Of a DNA stretch of 61,563 bases, positions 1-11,747 are shown in pieces. The position numbers were made by a program, and so were the translations under genes. The DNA is from an uncultured Pelagibacteraceae bacterium (GTDB lineage Bacteria > Pseudomonadota > Alphaproteobacteria > Pelagibacterales > Pelagibacteraceae), in assembly GCA_902569415.1 (NCBI GenBank), contig CACFUH010000003.1:1-61563 (forward strand), in the 5' to 3' direction. Within the stretch, counting starts at the first letter, position 1, and each line of letters begins with the position of its first letter. Under the pieces are notes generated by a model, which saw nothing but the letters and a program-made list of their open reading frames with translations, made no database searches and was not told where the DNA came from.

Positions 1-1256
1 ATCAATTGAATGCATTAGATCAGATTAATAATGATTTAAAGTCAAATCAAAAAATGTTTAGGTTGCTACAGGGGGACGTAGGAAGTGGAAAAACTATAGT
101 AGCGCTAATTAGCTCAATCAATGTTATTTCAAGTGGCTTTCAAGTATGCTTTATGGCACCAACAGAAATACTCGCTAGGCAACACTACGATCTTGCACTG
201 AAACTACTTGATAAAAATGTTAATATAAAGCTTTTGACGGGAAAAACAGATTACAAAGATCGAAAAAAAATACTCTTTGATTTAAATAATAATAAAATCA
301 ATTTTTTAATTGGTACACATTCATTATTTCAAGAAAAAATAAAATATAGCAACCTTGGATTAATAATAATTGATGAACAGCATAAGTTTGGTGTTAAACA
401 GAGAAAAAAACTTTCAGACAAAGGAGGCAACAATTGTGATGTATTGGTTATGTCAGCCACACCCATCCCCAGAACTATGATTATGACTGTTTTTGGAGAT
501 ATGGATATATCATTAATAAGAAGTAAACCTAAAAATAGAAAAGAAATAAAAACATATAGTAAGTTAGATAGTAAAATAGAAGAAATAATTAAATTTATAA
601 AAAAACAAATTAGTGATCAAAACCAAGTTTTTTGGGTGTGTCCATTGATTGAAGAGTCCAAAAAAATTGATCATCAATCTTCAGTAAAAAGATACGAAAG
701 TCTTAAAAAAATATTTAAAGATAAAGTCGGAATTTTACATGGCGCACTTAACAAAGATGAAAAAAATAAAATTTTACTTAATTTTTTACATAAAAAAATA
801 GATATTTTAGTATCAACTACCGTTATTGAGGTTGGAATTGATTTTCCTAATGCGAATATAATAATTATTGAAAACGCTAATAAGTTCGGACTCTCTCAGC
901 TACATCAATTAAGAGGTCGTGTCGGTCGAGGAAATAAAGAGTCATATTGTATTTTAATGTTTAAATCTAATTTAAGTGAAAATGCAAAAAAAAGGATAAC
1001 TATTTTAAAAAAAACAACAGACGGTTTTGTAATATCTGAAGAAGATATGAAAATAAGAGGTTATGGTGATTTGCTTGGTTTTAAGCAAAGTGGACTACAG
1101 AGTTTTAGATTGGCTGACCCTGTTTTAAACGAGGATCTTTTTTTACTTGCAGAAAAAGAAGTTAAAAAAATAGAGAAAGAAGATCAAAAATTAAGCAAAT
1201 ATAGAGAACTATTAAAATTGTACGATCGAGCTGATATTTTAAATGATCTTGCTTAA
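1..1256 (+). CDS. recG: ATP-dependent DNA helicase RecG, C-terminal part (5' end outside window)
   Basis: Translation has LLQGDVGSGKT, DEQHKFGV, SATPIPRT, QLRGRVGRG helicase motifs; frame is open to the window edge. Confidence 0.93.
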   Translation, partial: QLNALDQINNDLKSNQKMFRLLQGDVGSGKTIVALISSINVISSGFQVCFMAPTEILARQHYDLALKLLDKNVNIKLLTGKTDYKDRKKILFDLNNNKINFLIGTHSLFQEKIKYSNLGLIIIDEQHKFGVKQRKKLSDKGGNNCDVLVMSATPIPRTMIMTVFGDMDISLIRSKPKNRKEIKTYSKLDSKIEEIIKFIKKQISDQNQVFWVCPLIEESKKIDHQSSVKRYESLKKIFKDKVGILHGALNKDEKNKILLNFLHKKIDILVSTTVIEVGIDFPNANIIIIENANKFGLSQLHQLRGRVGRGNKESYCILMFKSNLSENAKKRITILKKTTDGFVISEEDMKIRGYGDLLGFKQSGLQSFRLADPVLNEDLFLLAEKEVKKIEKEDQKLSKYRELLKLYDRADILNDLA

Positions 1257-1873
1257 TTCTTTGGATTTGAAGTTCCAGCAGAAACAATAAATTTCGATGC
1301 TTCTTCAAATGACATATCTAAATAAATAACTTCTTTTTTTGGAAACATTAGTAAAAAACCACTTGTAGGATTAGGTGTTGTAGGTACAAAAACATTAACT
1401 AAATCGTCATTTGTTTTTTTACTAATTTCACCCCTGTTATCTTTAGTAGCAAATCCAACTGCCCATATACCTTTGCTTGGATATTGAATTAAAACTACAC
1501 TTTTCTTTTTACCTTTTTTATTAGCAAAAGTTTCGGTCATTTGACCTATGGCCCCATATATTGTTCTTAAGAAAGGTATTTTTTTTAATAAATCATTAAT
1601 TACTTGTAAAATTTTTTTTCCAATAAATGAAAGTGAAATAAATCCAATTAAGGAAATAAAAATTATTGATAATGCAATTTCTAAACCTGGTATTGAAAAT
1701 GGCAAATAACTATTTGGATTAATTTCTTTTGGAATAAGATTTGATGAAATTGAAATTATAAATACGGTCAGATATAAAGTAAAACCTATTGGTACTAAAA
1801 CAATAATTCCAGTAATAAAATAATTTCTTAACCTAGCAATTAAAGACGATTTTTTTTTTCTTTTTTTTGTCAT
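1253..1873 (-). CDS. DUF502 family membrane protein
   Basis: Two N-terminal TM segments; 'RNYFITGIIVLVPIGFTLYL' and 'FVPTTPNPTSGFLLMFPKKEVIYLDMSFEEASKFIVSAG' typical of the family. Confidence 0.8.
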   Translation of the reverse strand: MTKKRKKKSSLIARLRNYFITGIIVLVPIGFTLYLTVFIISISSNLIPKEINPNSYLPFSIPGLEIALSIIFISLIGFISLSFIGKKILQVINDLLKKIPFLRTIYGAIGQMTETFANKKGKKKSVVLIQYPSKGIWAVGFATKDNRGEISKKTNDDLVNVFVPTTPNPTSGFLLMFPKKEVIYLDMSFEEASKFIVSAGTSNPKN

Positions 1874-1983
1874 TATAAAATAAGTTATTTTATAGCAAAT
1901 ATTTTGATTAAATCGAGCATATCATATAAATTAAATGATATTTTTTATACTTAATAATGTTAAATTGATCAAAAAATAAATAC

Positions 1984-2811
1984 ATGAATAGAAGATACTT
2001 TTTGCAGGTACTTGGTTGTGGATGTCTATCAATAGGATTAAATTCATGCTCAACAGTAGCAATAACAGATAGAAAACAGTTAAAACTTATACCTGAATCA
2101 ACACTCAATGCAAAAGCTGCCAAAATCTATGAGGAGGTAAAAAAAAAAGAAAAGCTTAGTTCTGATAATATTAAACTTAACGAAATCAAAGAAATTGGCA
2201 AGAAAATGGAATATTCGATAAATGAATATTTTGAAAGATCTAATTTAGAGAATCCTACTCAAGGTTTTGATTGGGAGTATATTTTAATTGATAATGATAA
2301 GGTTAAAAATGCATGGTGCATGCCCGGTGGAAAAATAGCTGTTTATTCTGGAATACTAGAAGTTACAAAAAATACAAATGGACTCGCAGCTGTTATGGGA
2401 CACGAGATAGCTCATGCTGTAGCAAAACATTCTGTAGAAAGAGCCAGTACAAGTGTATTAGTTCAAACTGGAACTAGCATTATTGATATAGCTACCGGAG
2501 GAAAACTTTCAACAATAAACAGATCTACAGGGATGAACACTGTAGGTTTATTATCTCAAATAGGTATTTTAAACCCTTTTAGCAGAAAGCAAGAAAGTGA
2601 AGCTGATTATTTAGGATTAATATTTTCTTCTTTATCTGGTTATGATGTAAGAGAGGCTCCAAAAATTTGGGAAAGAATGAAAGAGGCACATAAAGGTAAA
2701 ACACCACCTGAATTTATGAGCACACATCCTTCTCCAGATAATAGAATTAAAAAGCTTAATGGATGGATGCACGAAGTTGTAATAAATTATCCACCCATAA
2801 AAGAAATCTAA
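1984..2811 (+). CDS. M48 family zinc metallopeptidase, probable lipoprotein with twin-arginine-like signal
   Basis: HEIAH zinc motif (MGHEIAHAVAKH); N-terminus MNRRYFLQVLGCGCLSIGLNSC. Confidence 0.85.
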   Translation: MNRRYFLQVLGCGCLSIGLNSCSTVAITDRKQLKLIPESTLNAKAAKIYEEVKKKEKLSSDNIKLNEIKEIGKKMEYSINEYFERSNLENPTQGFDWEYILIDNDKVKNAWCMPGGKIAVYSGILEVTKNTNGLAAVMGHEIAHAVAKHSVERASTSVLVQTGTSIIDIATGGKLSTINRSTGMNTVGLLSQIGILNPFSRKQESEADYLGLIFSSLSGYDVREAPKIWERMKEAHKGKTPPEFMSTHPSPDNRIKKLNGWMHEVVINYPPIKEI

Positions 2812-2815
2812 AAAA

Positions 2816-2891
<76 letters not shown>

Positions 2892-2941
2892 AACGACATT
2901 TCTTATATTGATTTTTTTTATTTAATCAATCTTTAATAATG

Positions 2942-4054
2942 TTACAGCTTACCAATATATTTATCGTGAAATTCATGAAATGTGCCATTTTTAATATTTC
3001 CTCTTATTGAGTTCATTAACTCCTGATAAAAATTAATATTATGCAATGTTAACAACATTGAACCAAGCATTTCATTCGTATTAAATAAATGATTAAGATA
3101 ATTTTTAGAATATTTATTCAGATTAAATTTATTGGTATCTACATTTAAGGGAGTATTATCATTTTTATATTTTGCATTTCTTATATTAACTCTTCCATTC
3201 CATGTAAAAGCTAAACCAGTTCTACCTGAACGTGTTGGCAAAACGCAATCAAACATATCTATGCCTCTTTTTACAGCTCCCAATATATCAGATGGAGTTC
3301 CTACACCCATTAAATATCTTGGCTTATCATATGGCATAAGCTCTGTAATATTATCCAAAACATTAAACATTTCTCTTTGACTTTCTCCAACTGCTAATCC
3401 GCCAACAGCATATCCATCAAAATCAATATTTTGTAATCTTTCAAGTGACTCAATTCTTAGATCTCCAAACAACCCTCCTTGTACTATTCCAAAAATTCCT
3501 TTGTGTGGATTTTTTCCAAAAGCTTTTTTTGATCTTTCAGCCCAATACATTGATAAATCCATAGATTTTTTGATTTTTTTATAATCATTACTTTTTTTTG
3601 GACACTCATCCATTACCATTACAATATCTGAATTAAGACCTTTTTGTATCTTTATACTCTCTTCTGGACTTAAAATAAATTTTTTACCATCTATATGTGA
3701 TTGAAATATAGCTCCCTTTTCTATATCCACTTTATTTAATTTAGATAAAGACATTACTTGAAAACCACCTGAATCAGTGAGAATAGGTAATTTACAATTC
3801 ATAAATTGATGTAACCCACCAACAGATTGAATTCTCTTAACACCGGGTCTTAACATTAAATGATAAGTGTTACCGAGAATGATTTCGCTTCCAGTTTCAA
3901 CAATATCATCTATAAAGGCACCTTTTATAGTTGCCTGGGTTCCAACAGGCATAAATACAGGTGTATTAATATTACCTCTATGAGTTTGAATTAAACCTAA
4001 CCTTGCTTGATTGTCTTTGTTTAGAACATTAAAAGTAAACTTTTTTAATGCCAT
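2942..4054 (-). CDS. tgt: queuine tRNA-ribosyltransferase
   Basis: TDSGGFQVMSL, GGLAVGE, MGVGTPSDILGAVKRGIDMFDCVLPTR motifs. Confidence 0.95.
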   Translation of the reverse strand: MALKKFTFNVLNKDNQARLGLIQTHRGNINTPVFMPVGTQATIKGAFIDDIVETGSEIILGNTYHLMLRPGVKRIQSVGGLHQFMNCKLPILTDSGGFQVMSLSKLNKVDIEKGAIFQSHIDGKKFILSPEESIKIQKGLNSDIVMVMDECPKKSNDYKKIKKSMDLSMYWAERSKKAFGKNPHKGIFGIVQGGLFGDLRIESLERLQNIDFDGYAVGGLAVGESQREMFNVLDNITELMPYDKPRYLMGVGTPSDILGAVKRGIDMFDCVLPTRSGRTGLAFTWNGRVNIRNAKYKNDNTPLNVDTNKFNLNKYSKNYLNHLFNTNEMLGSMLLTLHNINFYQELMNSIRGNIKNGTFHEFHDKYIGKL

Positions 4055-4062
4055 TAATTATT

Positions 4063-4623
4063 TTACAAAGATTTAAAACTTAAAATCTTATCTGGATCTG
4101 ACACAGCTCCGTTTTGTCCATCACCTCTTTTAATTTTATCAACGTGCTCCATTCCTTCGATAACTTTTCCAAATACTGTATATTGTCTATCTAAAAAAGG
4201 TGCTGCTTCAAAACATATAAAGAACTGACTGTTAGCACTATTTGGATCTGATGACCTAGCCATAGAAACGGTACCTTTATCGTGAGGTAAATCATTAAAT
4301 TCAGCAGGCAGATCTGGAAGATCAGAGCCACCCATTCCAGCTCTTCTTAAATCAAAACTCTTTGAAGAGGAGTTTCCAAATTTAACATCTCCAGTTTGAG
4401 CCATAAATCCATCTATAACACGATGAAAAACTACACCATCATATAAACCATCGTTTGCAAGTTTTTTTATTCTTTCGACATGCTTTGGTGCTACGTCTGA
4501 AAATAACTCTATTTTAACATCACCAGTTTTAAGTTTCAAAATCATTATATTCTCCTTTGAATTTACATTTGTAGATAATATTAAACTAATAAAAAAAATT
4601 ATATTAATCAAATATTTATTCAT
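4063..4623 (-). CDS. peptidyl-prolyl cis-trans isomerase, cyclophilin type, exported
   Basis: FHRVIDGFMAQTGD, SMARSSDPNSANSQFFIC; N-terminal hydrophobic signal. Confidence 0.92.
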   Translation of the reverse strand: MNKYLINIIFFISLILSTNVNSKENIMILKLKTGDVKIELFSDVAPKHVERIKKLANDGLYDGVVFHRVIDGFMAQTGDVKFGNSSSKSFDLRRAGMGGSDLPDLPAEFNDLPHDKGTVSMARSSDPNSANSQFFICFEAAPFLDRQYTVFGKVIEGMEHVDKIKRGDGQNGAVSDPDKILSFKSL

Positions 4624-5110
4624 ATTTTTTCTTTAATGAATTAATTGTACTTTTTGTCGTAAATTTTTTTATATCACCTTTAAGTTCAGCAATTTCTTTA
4701 ATAAGTCTAGATGAAATAATTTGATTATTAATATCTGACATTAAAAAAATTGTTTCTATTTTATTATTAAGTTTTCTGTTCATTCCAGCTAATTGAAATT
4801 CATATTCGAAGTCAGAAGCGGCCCTTAAACCTCTTAAAATAATGTTTGAATTATGTTTTTTACATAATTCAGTAGTTAATGAGTTGAATGCGATAACTTT
4901 AATTTTATTTTTGGTAAATTTGAGATCTGAAAATAATGCTTTATTTACAATTTCGATTCTTTCTTCAATAGAAAATAAATAATTTTTTTCAGTACCGTTT
5001 GATATAGCTACAATTAATTTATCAACTATTTTTAATGATTTTTGAATAACATCTATATGACCAAATGTTATTGGATCAAACGTTCCAGGGTATATAGCAG
5101 TTTTTTTCAT
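4616..5110 (-). CDS. coaD: phosphopantetheine adenylyltransferase
   Basis: YPGTFDPITFGHIDVI; ILRGLRAASDFEYEFQLAGMNR. Confidence 0.96.
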   Translation of the reverse strand: MKKTAIYPGTFDPITFGHIDVIQKSLKIVDKLIVAISNGTEKNYLFSIEERIEIVNKALFSDLKFTKNKIKVIAFNSLTTELCKKHNSNIILRGLRAASDFEYEFQLAGMNRKLNNKIETIFLMSDINNQIISSRLIKEIAELKGDIKKFTTKSTINSLKKKYE

Positions 5111-7689
5111 TAAACTAAATTATCATCAATTTTAATTGCAGAAACTACTTTTTCTTCTCCGGAGAGTTTAATTATTCTTACACCTTGTGTATTTCTTCCA
5201 GCTACTCTAATTTCTTTTACTGCTGTTCTTATTACTCTACCCTTATTTGTTGAAATTAATATTTCATCACCATCATTAACCGGGAATGAAGATGAAACAT
5301 CACCATTTCTTGATGAATTCACAATTCCAATAATCCCTTTTCCACCTCTATTTGTTACTCTATAGTCTGTATGCACTGTTCTTTTGCCATAGCCATTTTG
5401 AGTTATTGATAAAATAAATTTTTCTTTAGCTTTTAATTCAGACTTCTCATTTTTATTTAATTTGCCATTTTTTTTAATATTTTCGTGGTTAATTATAGAC
5501 AAAGAAACAATATCATCATTTTGATGTAAATTAATTCCTCTGATACCTTTAGAGGATCTTCCTTTAAAAACTCTAAGTTTTTTTGATTCAAATCTAATAC
5601 ATTTGCCCAATTTGGTACTCAATATTATATCTTGATCATCTTTACAAATTTTCACTCCAACAATTTTATCATTACTATCTAATTTCATTGCAATTTTGCC
5701 TGATGTATTTATTGAAGAAAAATCTTCTAGATGGTTTTTTCTAATTTTACCTTTTGCTGTAGCAAATATAATAAACATACCCTTTGAATCTGTATTTTCA
5801 TCTGGATAAGGCATAATTGAGCTTATGGATTGATGATTTTTTAAAGGTAAAATATTAAATAAAGATTTACCCCTTGAAATAGAAGATCCCTCTGGAATTT
5901 TCCAAGCCTTAACTCTATAAACAAGACCTTCTGTAGAAAAGAATAGTACCTGTGTATGAGTATTAACAGATAAAGTTTGAACAACAGAATCTTCGTCTCT
6001 TGTTATTATTCCAGTTTTCCCTTTACCGCCTCGTTTTTGTTGTTTTACAGTGCTTAAAGCACCTCTTTTTATATAACCTTGTAAAGTAACTGTAATAATT
6101 ACACTTTCTTTCTGAATAGTCTCTTCAATATCATAATTTAAAACTGCATCGATTATTTTTGTTCTTCTAGGGACAGAAAATTTTTCTTTTATTGATTTGA
6201 GTTCATTACTAATTACTTTCAGTAGCTCTTTTTTTGAATTTAATATTTTTTTATAATTTAATATTAAATTGGATAATTTATTAATCTCATCTTCTATTTC
6301 ATTGATGCCGATTGCTGTTAATTTTTGAAGTCTAAGTTCTAAAATTGCATTTACCTGAGGCTCTGTAAGCATATACTGAGATATATTTTTCTTATTTTCG
6401 ATTACCTTTATAAATTTTTGAGATTTTGAATTTTTCCATTTATTTTTTAATAGTATTTTTTTTGCATCATCAGGTGTTTTTGATGATCTAATAATTTTAA
6501 TAATTTTATCTAAATTTTCCACTGAAACAGATAAACCAATTAAAATATGAGCTCTATCTTCTGCTTTTTTTAAATCAAATTTAGTTTTTTTTATTACAAC
6601 ATCTTCTCTAAATTTTAAAAATTGTTCTATAAATTCCTTAAGATTGCAAGTTTTTGGCTTCTTATCTACAATTGCCAAAGTATTAAAACCAAAAGAACTT
6701 TCTATTGAAGTGTATTTAAATAATTGTCTTTTAATAGTTTCTGGCTCAACACCTGCTCTTAAATCTATTGCTACTCTAATACCTTCTCTATTAGATTCAT
6801 CACGAATATCTCTTATACCTTCAATTTTTTTTTCTCTAACTAAATCAGCAATTTTTTCATTTAGTACTGATTTGTTAATTTGATATGGTATAGATGTAAT
6901 TACCAATCTATCTCTATTGTTTTTTAGATTTTCAACTTCTATCTCGCCTCTTATTTTAAAAGACCCTCTTCCACTTTTATAACCTTCTTTAATGATATTT
7001 TTTCCAATTATTATTCCACCTGTTGGAAAGTCTGGCCCAGGTATATGCTTCATAAGTTCTTTAATTTTAATGTCTTTATTATCAATTAATGCAAGAGTTC
7101 CATTAATAACTTCTCCTAAATTATGTGGAGGTATGCTCGTTGCCATACCTACCGCAATACCACCGGCTCCATTTACAAGTAAATTGGGATATTGGGCTGG
7201 AAGGACTGTAGGTTCTTTCTCCGTTTCATCATAATTACTTTTAAATTCAACTGTATTTTTTTCAATATCATCTATTAAAAATTGGGAAATTTTTGACAAT
7301 CTAGTTTCTGTATATCTCATTGCTGCTGGAGGATCGCCATCTATAGATCCGAAATTTCCTTGGCCATCAACCAAAGGTAAACTCATTGAGAAATCTTGAA
7401 CCATTCTTACTAAAGCGTCATAAACAGCTTGATCACCATGTGGATGATACTTACCAATAACATCTCCGACTATTCTTGCAGATTTTCTAAACTGTTTTGA
7501 CCAATCAAAACCACCTTTGTGCATTGCAAAAATTATTCGTCTATGAACTGGTTTTAGTCCATCTCTAATATCAGGTAGCGCCCTACTTATTATTACACTC
7601 ATCGCATATGACAAATATGATGAACTCATCTCATCATACATTGTTATAGATTTTATATTTTGATTTTTAGAAATTTCGTCTTTTTGCAT
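5110..7689 (-). CDS. gyrA: DNA gyrase subunit A
   Basis: [40 protein letters not shown]-terminal beta-pinwheel repeats. Confidence 0.97.
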   Translation of the reverse strand: MQKDEISKNQNIKSITMYDEMSSSYLSYAMSVIISRALPDIRDGLKPVHRRIIFAMHKGGFDWSKQFRKSARIVGDVIGKYHPHGDQAVYDALVRMVQDFSMSLPLVDGQGNFGSIDGDPPAAMRYTETRLSKISQFLIDDIEKNTVEFKSNYDETEKEPTVLPAQYPNLLVNGAGGIAVGMATSIPPHNLGEVINGTLALIDNKDIKIKELMKHIPGPDFPTGGIIIGKNIIKEGYKSGRGSFKIRGEIEVENLKNNRDRLVITSIPYQINKSVLNEKIADLVREKKIEGIRDIRDESNREGIRVAIDLRAGVEPETIKRQLFKYTSIESSFGFNTLAIVDKKPKTCNLKEFIEQFLKFREDVVIKKTKFDLKKAEDRAHILIGLSVSVENLDKIIKIIRSSKTPDDAKKILLKNKWKNSKSQKFIKVIENKKNISQYMLTEPQVNAILELRLQKLTAIGINEIEDEINKLSNLILNYKKILNSKKELLKVISNELKSIKEKFSVPRRTKIIDAVLNYDIEETIQKESVIITVTLQGYIKRGALSTVKQQKRGGKGKTGIITRDEDSVVQTLSVNTHTQVLFFSTEGLVYRVKAWKIPEGSSISRGKSLFNILPLKNHQSISSIMPYPDENTDSKGMFIIFATAKGKIRKNHLEDFSSINTSGKIAMKLDSNDKIVGVKICKDDQDIILSTKLGKCIRFESKKLRVFKGRSSKGIRGINLHQNDDIVSLSIINHENIKKNGKLNKNEKSELKAKEKFILSITQNGYGKRTVHTDYRVTNRGGKGIIGIVNSSRNGDVSSSFPVNDGDEILISTNKGRVIRTAVKEIRVAGRNTQGVRIIKLSGEEKVVSAIKIDDNLV

Positions 7690-7694
7690 AAAAG

Positions 7695-8144
7695 CTAAAA
7701 TGGAATATCATCATCTAACTCATTTTGATTAGATTGAATATCTTGATCAAAATTTTGTTTACTATCTTGTGATGTTACAGTGTTTTGATTACCGCCACCA
7801 AGCATAGTCAATGATGAGTTAAAACCTTGAATTACTACTTCTGTAGAATATTTATCTTGTCCACTTTTTTCATCTTTCCATTTTCTAGTATTTAACTGTC
7901 CTTCTATATAAACCTGAGCACCTTTTTTTAAATATTGCTGAACTACATTAACAAGACCTTCATTAAACACAACTACCCTATGCCATTCAGTTTTCTCTTT
8001 TTTCTCTCCAGTATTTTTATCTTTCCAAGATTGACTTGTAGCTAAACTCAATCTTGCTACACTTTTACCATTAACCATTTGCTTAATTTCTGGGTCTGCG
8101 CCTAATCGACCTATTAATAATACTTTATTTAAACTACCTGCCAT
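7695..8144 (-). CDS. ssb: single-stranded DNA-binding protein
   Basis: [17 protein letters not shown]-terminal DDDIPF. Confidence 0.96.
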   Translation of the reverse strand: MAGSLNKVLLIGRLGADPEIKQMVNGKSVARLSLATSQSWKDKNTGEKKEKTEWHRVVVFNEGLVNVVQQYLKKGAQVYIEGQLNTRKWKDEKSGQDKYSTEVVIQGFNSSLTMLGGGNQNTVTSQDSKQNFDQDIQSNQNELDDDIPF

Positions 8145-8235
8145 ATAAAATTAAATTTTTTTGATTTGATTTATGTATATATATATCACATTTTTACTTG
8201 AATATTAATTTAAATAAAATAAAGCAACAAAAATT

Positions 8236-11112
8236 ATGCTTAAAAAGATAGTTATTAAGGGTGCAAAAGAACACAATTTAAAGAATATTTCTTTGGAGAT
8301 ACCAAAGGAAAAATTTGTTGTAATAACAGGTCTTTCTGGATCAGGAAAATCATCATTAGCTTTCGATACGATCTATGCCGAAGGTCAAAGAAGATATGTT
8401 GAAAGTTTATCAGCTTATGCAAGACAATTTTTAGACAAAATGAAAAAGCCAAAAGTTGATTTAATTGAAGGTCTCAGTCCAGCTATATCAATTGAACAAA
8501 AAAATACTTCAAAAAACCCAAGATCAACAGTAGCGACTGTAACTGAAATTTATGATTATATGAGAGTACTATATGCCAGAGCTGGTATACCCTATTCTCC
8601 GTTTACTGGTAAGCCAATTACATCACAGACTGTCTCACAAATAGTAGATAAGATAAGTGAATTACCAAAAAAATCTACCGTATATTTATACGCTCCAGTT
8701 GTTCGTGGTCGTAAAGGTGAATATAAAAAAGATATATTATCTTACAAAAAAAGAGGTTTTAGAAAAATTAAAATAGACAATAAATTATACGATATTGATA
8801 AAGTTCCTGAATTAAATAAAAAAGTTAAGCATGACTTGTCAGTATTGGTAGACCGTATTGTAATTAATTCTTCTCTTGGAAATAGATTGGCTGAAAGTGT
8901 AGAAACAGCGGTAAATTTAGCCAACGGCTTGTTATTTGTTGAATATGAAAATGAAACATTGCCAAAAAAATTTAGAAAGATAGAAAAAATTATATTTTCA
9001 ACTAAATTTGCATGTCCAGAAAGTGGTTTTACAATAGAAGAAATTGAACCAAGGTTATTTTCTTTTAATAGCCCATATGGTGCTTGCGAAGAATGTGATG
9101 GTATAGGTGTCAAGTTAAATGTTGACCCAAACCTAGTTGTTCCTAACGAAAAAAAAACTATTGCAGATGGTGCAATAGTACCTTGGGCAAAATCAACAAC
9201 TTTATATTACGCTCAAACTTTATCATCACTTTCAAAACATTATAATTTTTCCTTAGATCAGAATTGGGATAGGTTGCCAAAAAAAATTAAAGATATTATT
9301 CTTTATGGATCTGATGATGATGAAATTAAATTCTCCTACGATGATGGATATGAAAAATATTCTCACAAAAAAACTTTCGAAGGTGTAATTAACAACTTAG
9401 AAAGAAGATATTTAGAAACTGATAGTGACTGGAAAAGAGAAGAAATTTCTCAATATCAATCAGATTCAAAATGTGAAAAATGCAATGGTTACAGATTAAA
9501 AGAAGAAGCCCTATGCGTAAAAATCGATAATTTAAATATTAGTGAAATAACAGAAAAATCAATTTTAGATGCTATTGATTGGTTTAAATCACTTGAAAAA
9601 AAATTAAATAATACTCAATTAAAAATAGCCGAACATATATTGAAAGAAATAAATGAAAGATTAGATTTTTTGTTAAATGTAGGGCTTGATTACCTAACAC
9701 TTTCAAGAGAATCTGGAACACTATCAGGTGGTGAGTCTCAAAGAATAAGATTAGCTTCACAAATTGGCTCTGGACTTACTGGAGTTTTATATGTTCTAGA
9801 TGAGCCATCTATAGGATTGCATCAAAAAGATAATGTTAAATTAATTAATGCTTTAAAAAGATTAAGAGATTTAGGAAATACTGTAATAGTTGTTGAACAC
9901 GATACTGAAACAATGGAAAATGCTGATCACATTATTGATTTAGGACCCGAGGCTGGAAATAATGGGGGAAAAATTGTTGTTGAAGGGAGCTATAAAGATA
10001 TTTTAAGCAGCGATGTAAGTATAACGGGCAAATATTTATCACATAAATATTTTATTCCTATTCCAAAAAATAGAAGACTTGCAAAAAATGGAAGGTTTTT
10101 AGAAATTACTGGTGCAACTGGTAATAATCTTAAAAATATAAATTTAAAAATTCCTTTAGGAAGCCTAACATGTGTAACTGGGGTATCTGGAAGTGGAAAA
10201 TCAACAATGATATTACAGACTTTATATAACGCTCTAAATTTGACGTTAAATAATAATAAATCCAGAAAAATACCAAAACCTTTTAAAGGATTTAAAGGTA
10301 TTGAGCTAATTGATAAAATTATTGATATAGACCAATCACCAATTGGCAGAACACCAAGATCAAATCCTGCAACGTATACTGGTGCATTTGGACCTATAAG
10401 AGATTGGTTTACAGCATTACCAGAATCAAAAAGCAGAGGATATAAACCAGGAAGATTTTCATTCAATGTTAAGGGTGGAAGATGTGAAGCTTGTGAAGGT
10501 GACGGTGTAATTACTTATGAAATGCACTTTTTGCCAGATGTATACATTCAATGTGATGAATGTAAAGGAACCAGATATAATAGAGAAACATTAGAAGTTA
10601 AATTTAAAGATAAAAGTATTTCCGACGTTTTAAATATGACTGTAGATGAAGGATGTGATTTTTTTGAAAATATTTCCAATATAAGATCAAAATTATTAAC
10701 TTTAAAGAAAGTTGGTCTTGGTTATATAAAGATAGGTCAACAAGCAACAACCCTTTCAGGTGGTGAAGCTCAAAGAATTAAACTTGCTAAAGAATTATCT
10801 AAAAGGTCGACTGGAAGAACAATGTATATATTAGATGAACCAACAACAGGATTGCATCAACACGATATTAAAAAGTTATTAGAAATTCTTCATACATTTG
10901 TGGCAACAGGAAATACTGTAGTTGTTATTGAACATAATTTAGATGTTATAAAAACCGCAGACTATATTGTTGATATGGGTCCTGATGGCGGTATCAAAGG
11001 TGGTCAAATAGTAGCAGAAGGAAAACCAGAAGAGATTTGTAATGTAAAAGAAAGTTATACAGGGCAATTTCTTAAGGATATACTGAACAGTAAGTTCAAA
11101 AAAACTGCTTAA
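8236..11112 (+). CDS. uvrA: excinuclease ABC subunit A
   Basis: Two ABC ATPase cassettes, zinc-finger CxxC motifs, [11 protein letters not shown]. Confidence 0.97.
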   Translation: MLKKIVIKGAKEHNLKNISLEIPKEKFVVITGLSGSGKSSLAFDTIYAEGQRRYVESLSAYARQFLDKMKKPKVDLIEGLSPAISIEQKNTSKNPRSTVATVTEIYDYMRVLYARAGIPYSPFTGKPITSQTVSQIVDKISELPKKSTVYLYAPVVRGRKGEYKKDILSYKKRGFRKIKIDNKLYDIDKVPELNKKVKHDLSVLVDRIVINSSLGNRLAESVETAVNLANGLLFVEYENETLPKKFRKIEKIIFSTKFACPESGFTIEEIEPRLFSFNSPYGACEECDGIGVKLNVDPNLVVPNEKKTIADGAIVPWAKSTTLYYAQTLSSLSKHYNFSLDQNWDRLPKKIKDIILYGSDDDEIKFSYDDGYEKYSHKKTFEGVINNLERRYLETDSDWKREEISQYQSDSKCEKCNGYRLKEEALCVKIDNLNISEITEKSILDAIDWFKSLEKKLNNTQLKIAEHILKEINERLDFLLNVGLDYLTLSRESGTLSGGESQRIRLASQIGSGLTGVLYVLDEPSIGLHQKDNVKLINALKRLRDLGNTVIVVEHDTETMENADHIIDLGPEAGNNGGKIVVEGSYKDILSSDVSITGKYLSHKYFIPIPKNRRLAKNGRFLEITGATGNNLKNINLKIPLGSLTCVTGVSGSGKSTMILQTLYNALNLTLNNNKSRKIPKPFKGFKGIELIDKIIDIDQSPIGRTPRSNPATYTGAFGPIRDWFTALPESKSRGYKPGRFSFNVKGGRCEACEGDGVITYEMHFLPDVYIQCDECKGTRYNRETLEVKFKDKSISDVLNMTVDEGCDFFENISNIRSKLLTLKKVGLGYIKIGQQATTLSGGEAQRIKLAKELSKRSTGRTMYILDEPTTGLHQHDIKKLLEILHTFVATGNTVVVIEHNLDVIKTADYIVDMGPDGGIKGGQIVAEGKPEEICNVKESYTGQFLKDILNSKFKKTA

Positions 11113-11128
11113 TAAAATCTTTTTAATA

Positions 11129-11746
11129 GTGTATAAAATGAATATGACTGATTTTTTTAGCTCATTATCAAAAGTAATTCACACTTCTGTTATTTTAGCA
11201 GTTTTATTATTTTTATTTTTATTCTTTTCAAGTGGTGGAATTTCATTTGACCAAACTTTTTGGAGTTGGTTATTTAGATATTTGCATGTTGTAGCTGGTG
11301 TAATGTGGATTGGTCTATTATGGTATTTTAATTTCGTCCAAGTTCCAAATATGTCAAAAATTACAGATGAACAAAAACCTGCTATTACAAAAGTTATAGC
11401 TCCTGCGGCGCTATTTTGGTTTAGATGGGCTGCATTTGCAACAATAGTTACAGGTTTAATAGTTGCCTACTTAAATGGATATGCTCACGAAGCTATGACT
11501 CTAGGAATTGGGAGTGGTGGCGGTAAATATACCGCTATAGGAATAGGAATGTGGCTAGGTTTAATAATGGCATTTAATGTTTGGTTTATTATCTGGCCTA
11601 ATCAAAAAAAAGTTTTGGGTATAGTTGAATCATCACCAGAAGAAAAACCTTTGGCTGCAAAAAAAGCATTAATTGCATCTAGAACTAATACACTTTTATC
11701 TCTACCAATGTTATTATCCATGGTAGCGGCACAAAATTTATATTAA
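11129..11746 (+). CDS. PuuD-like (urate hydroxylase membrane domain) integral membrane protein without a cytochrome c domain
   Basis: FRYLHVVAGVMWIGLLWYFNFVQVP and FNVWFIIWPNQKK signatures; 205 aa only. Confidence 0.7.
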   Translation: MYKMNMTDFFSSLSKVIHTSVILAVLLFLFLFFSSGGISFDQTFWSWLFRYLHVVAGVMWIGLLWYFNFVQVPNMSKITDEQKPAITKVIAPAALFWFRWAAFATIVTGLIVAYLNGYAHEAMTLGIGSGGGKYTAIGIGMWLGLIMAFNVWFIIWPNQKKVLGIVESSPEEKPLAAKKALIASRTNTLLSLPMLLSMVAAQNLY

Positions 11747-11747
11747 T

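Noticed and set aside
1908-2123. 71-aa minus-strand ORF overlapping the M48 peptidase start
   Set aside because: Antisense to a well-supported CDS, no RBS or family signal
8145-8235. Possible SOS/LexA box between ssb and uvrA
   Set aside because: No GTTC-N7-GTTC or other recognisable LexA site; only AT-rich promoter-like DNA
9990-10466. 158-aa antisense ORF in uvrA, and similar long antisense ORFs in gyrA, secD, pstB, ppx and trkA
   Set aside because: Shadow ORFs from codon bias in AT-rich coding DNA; sense proteins are unambiguous
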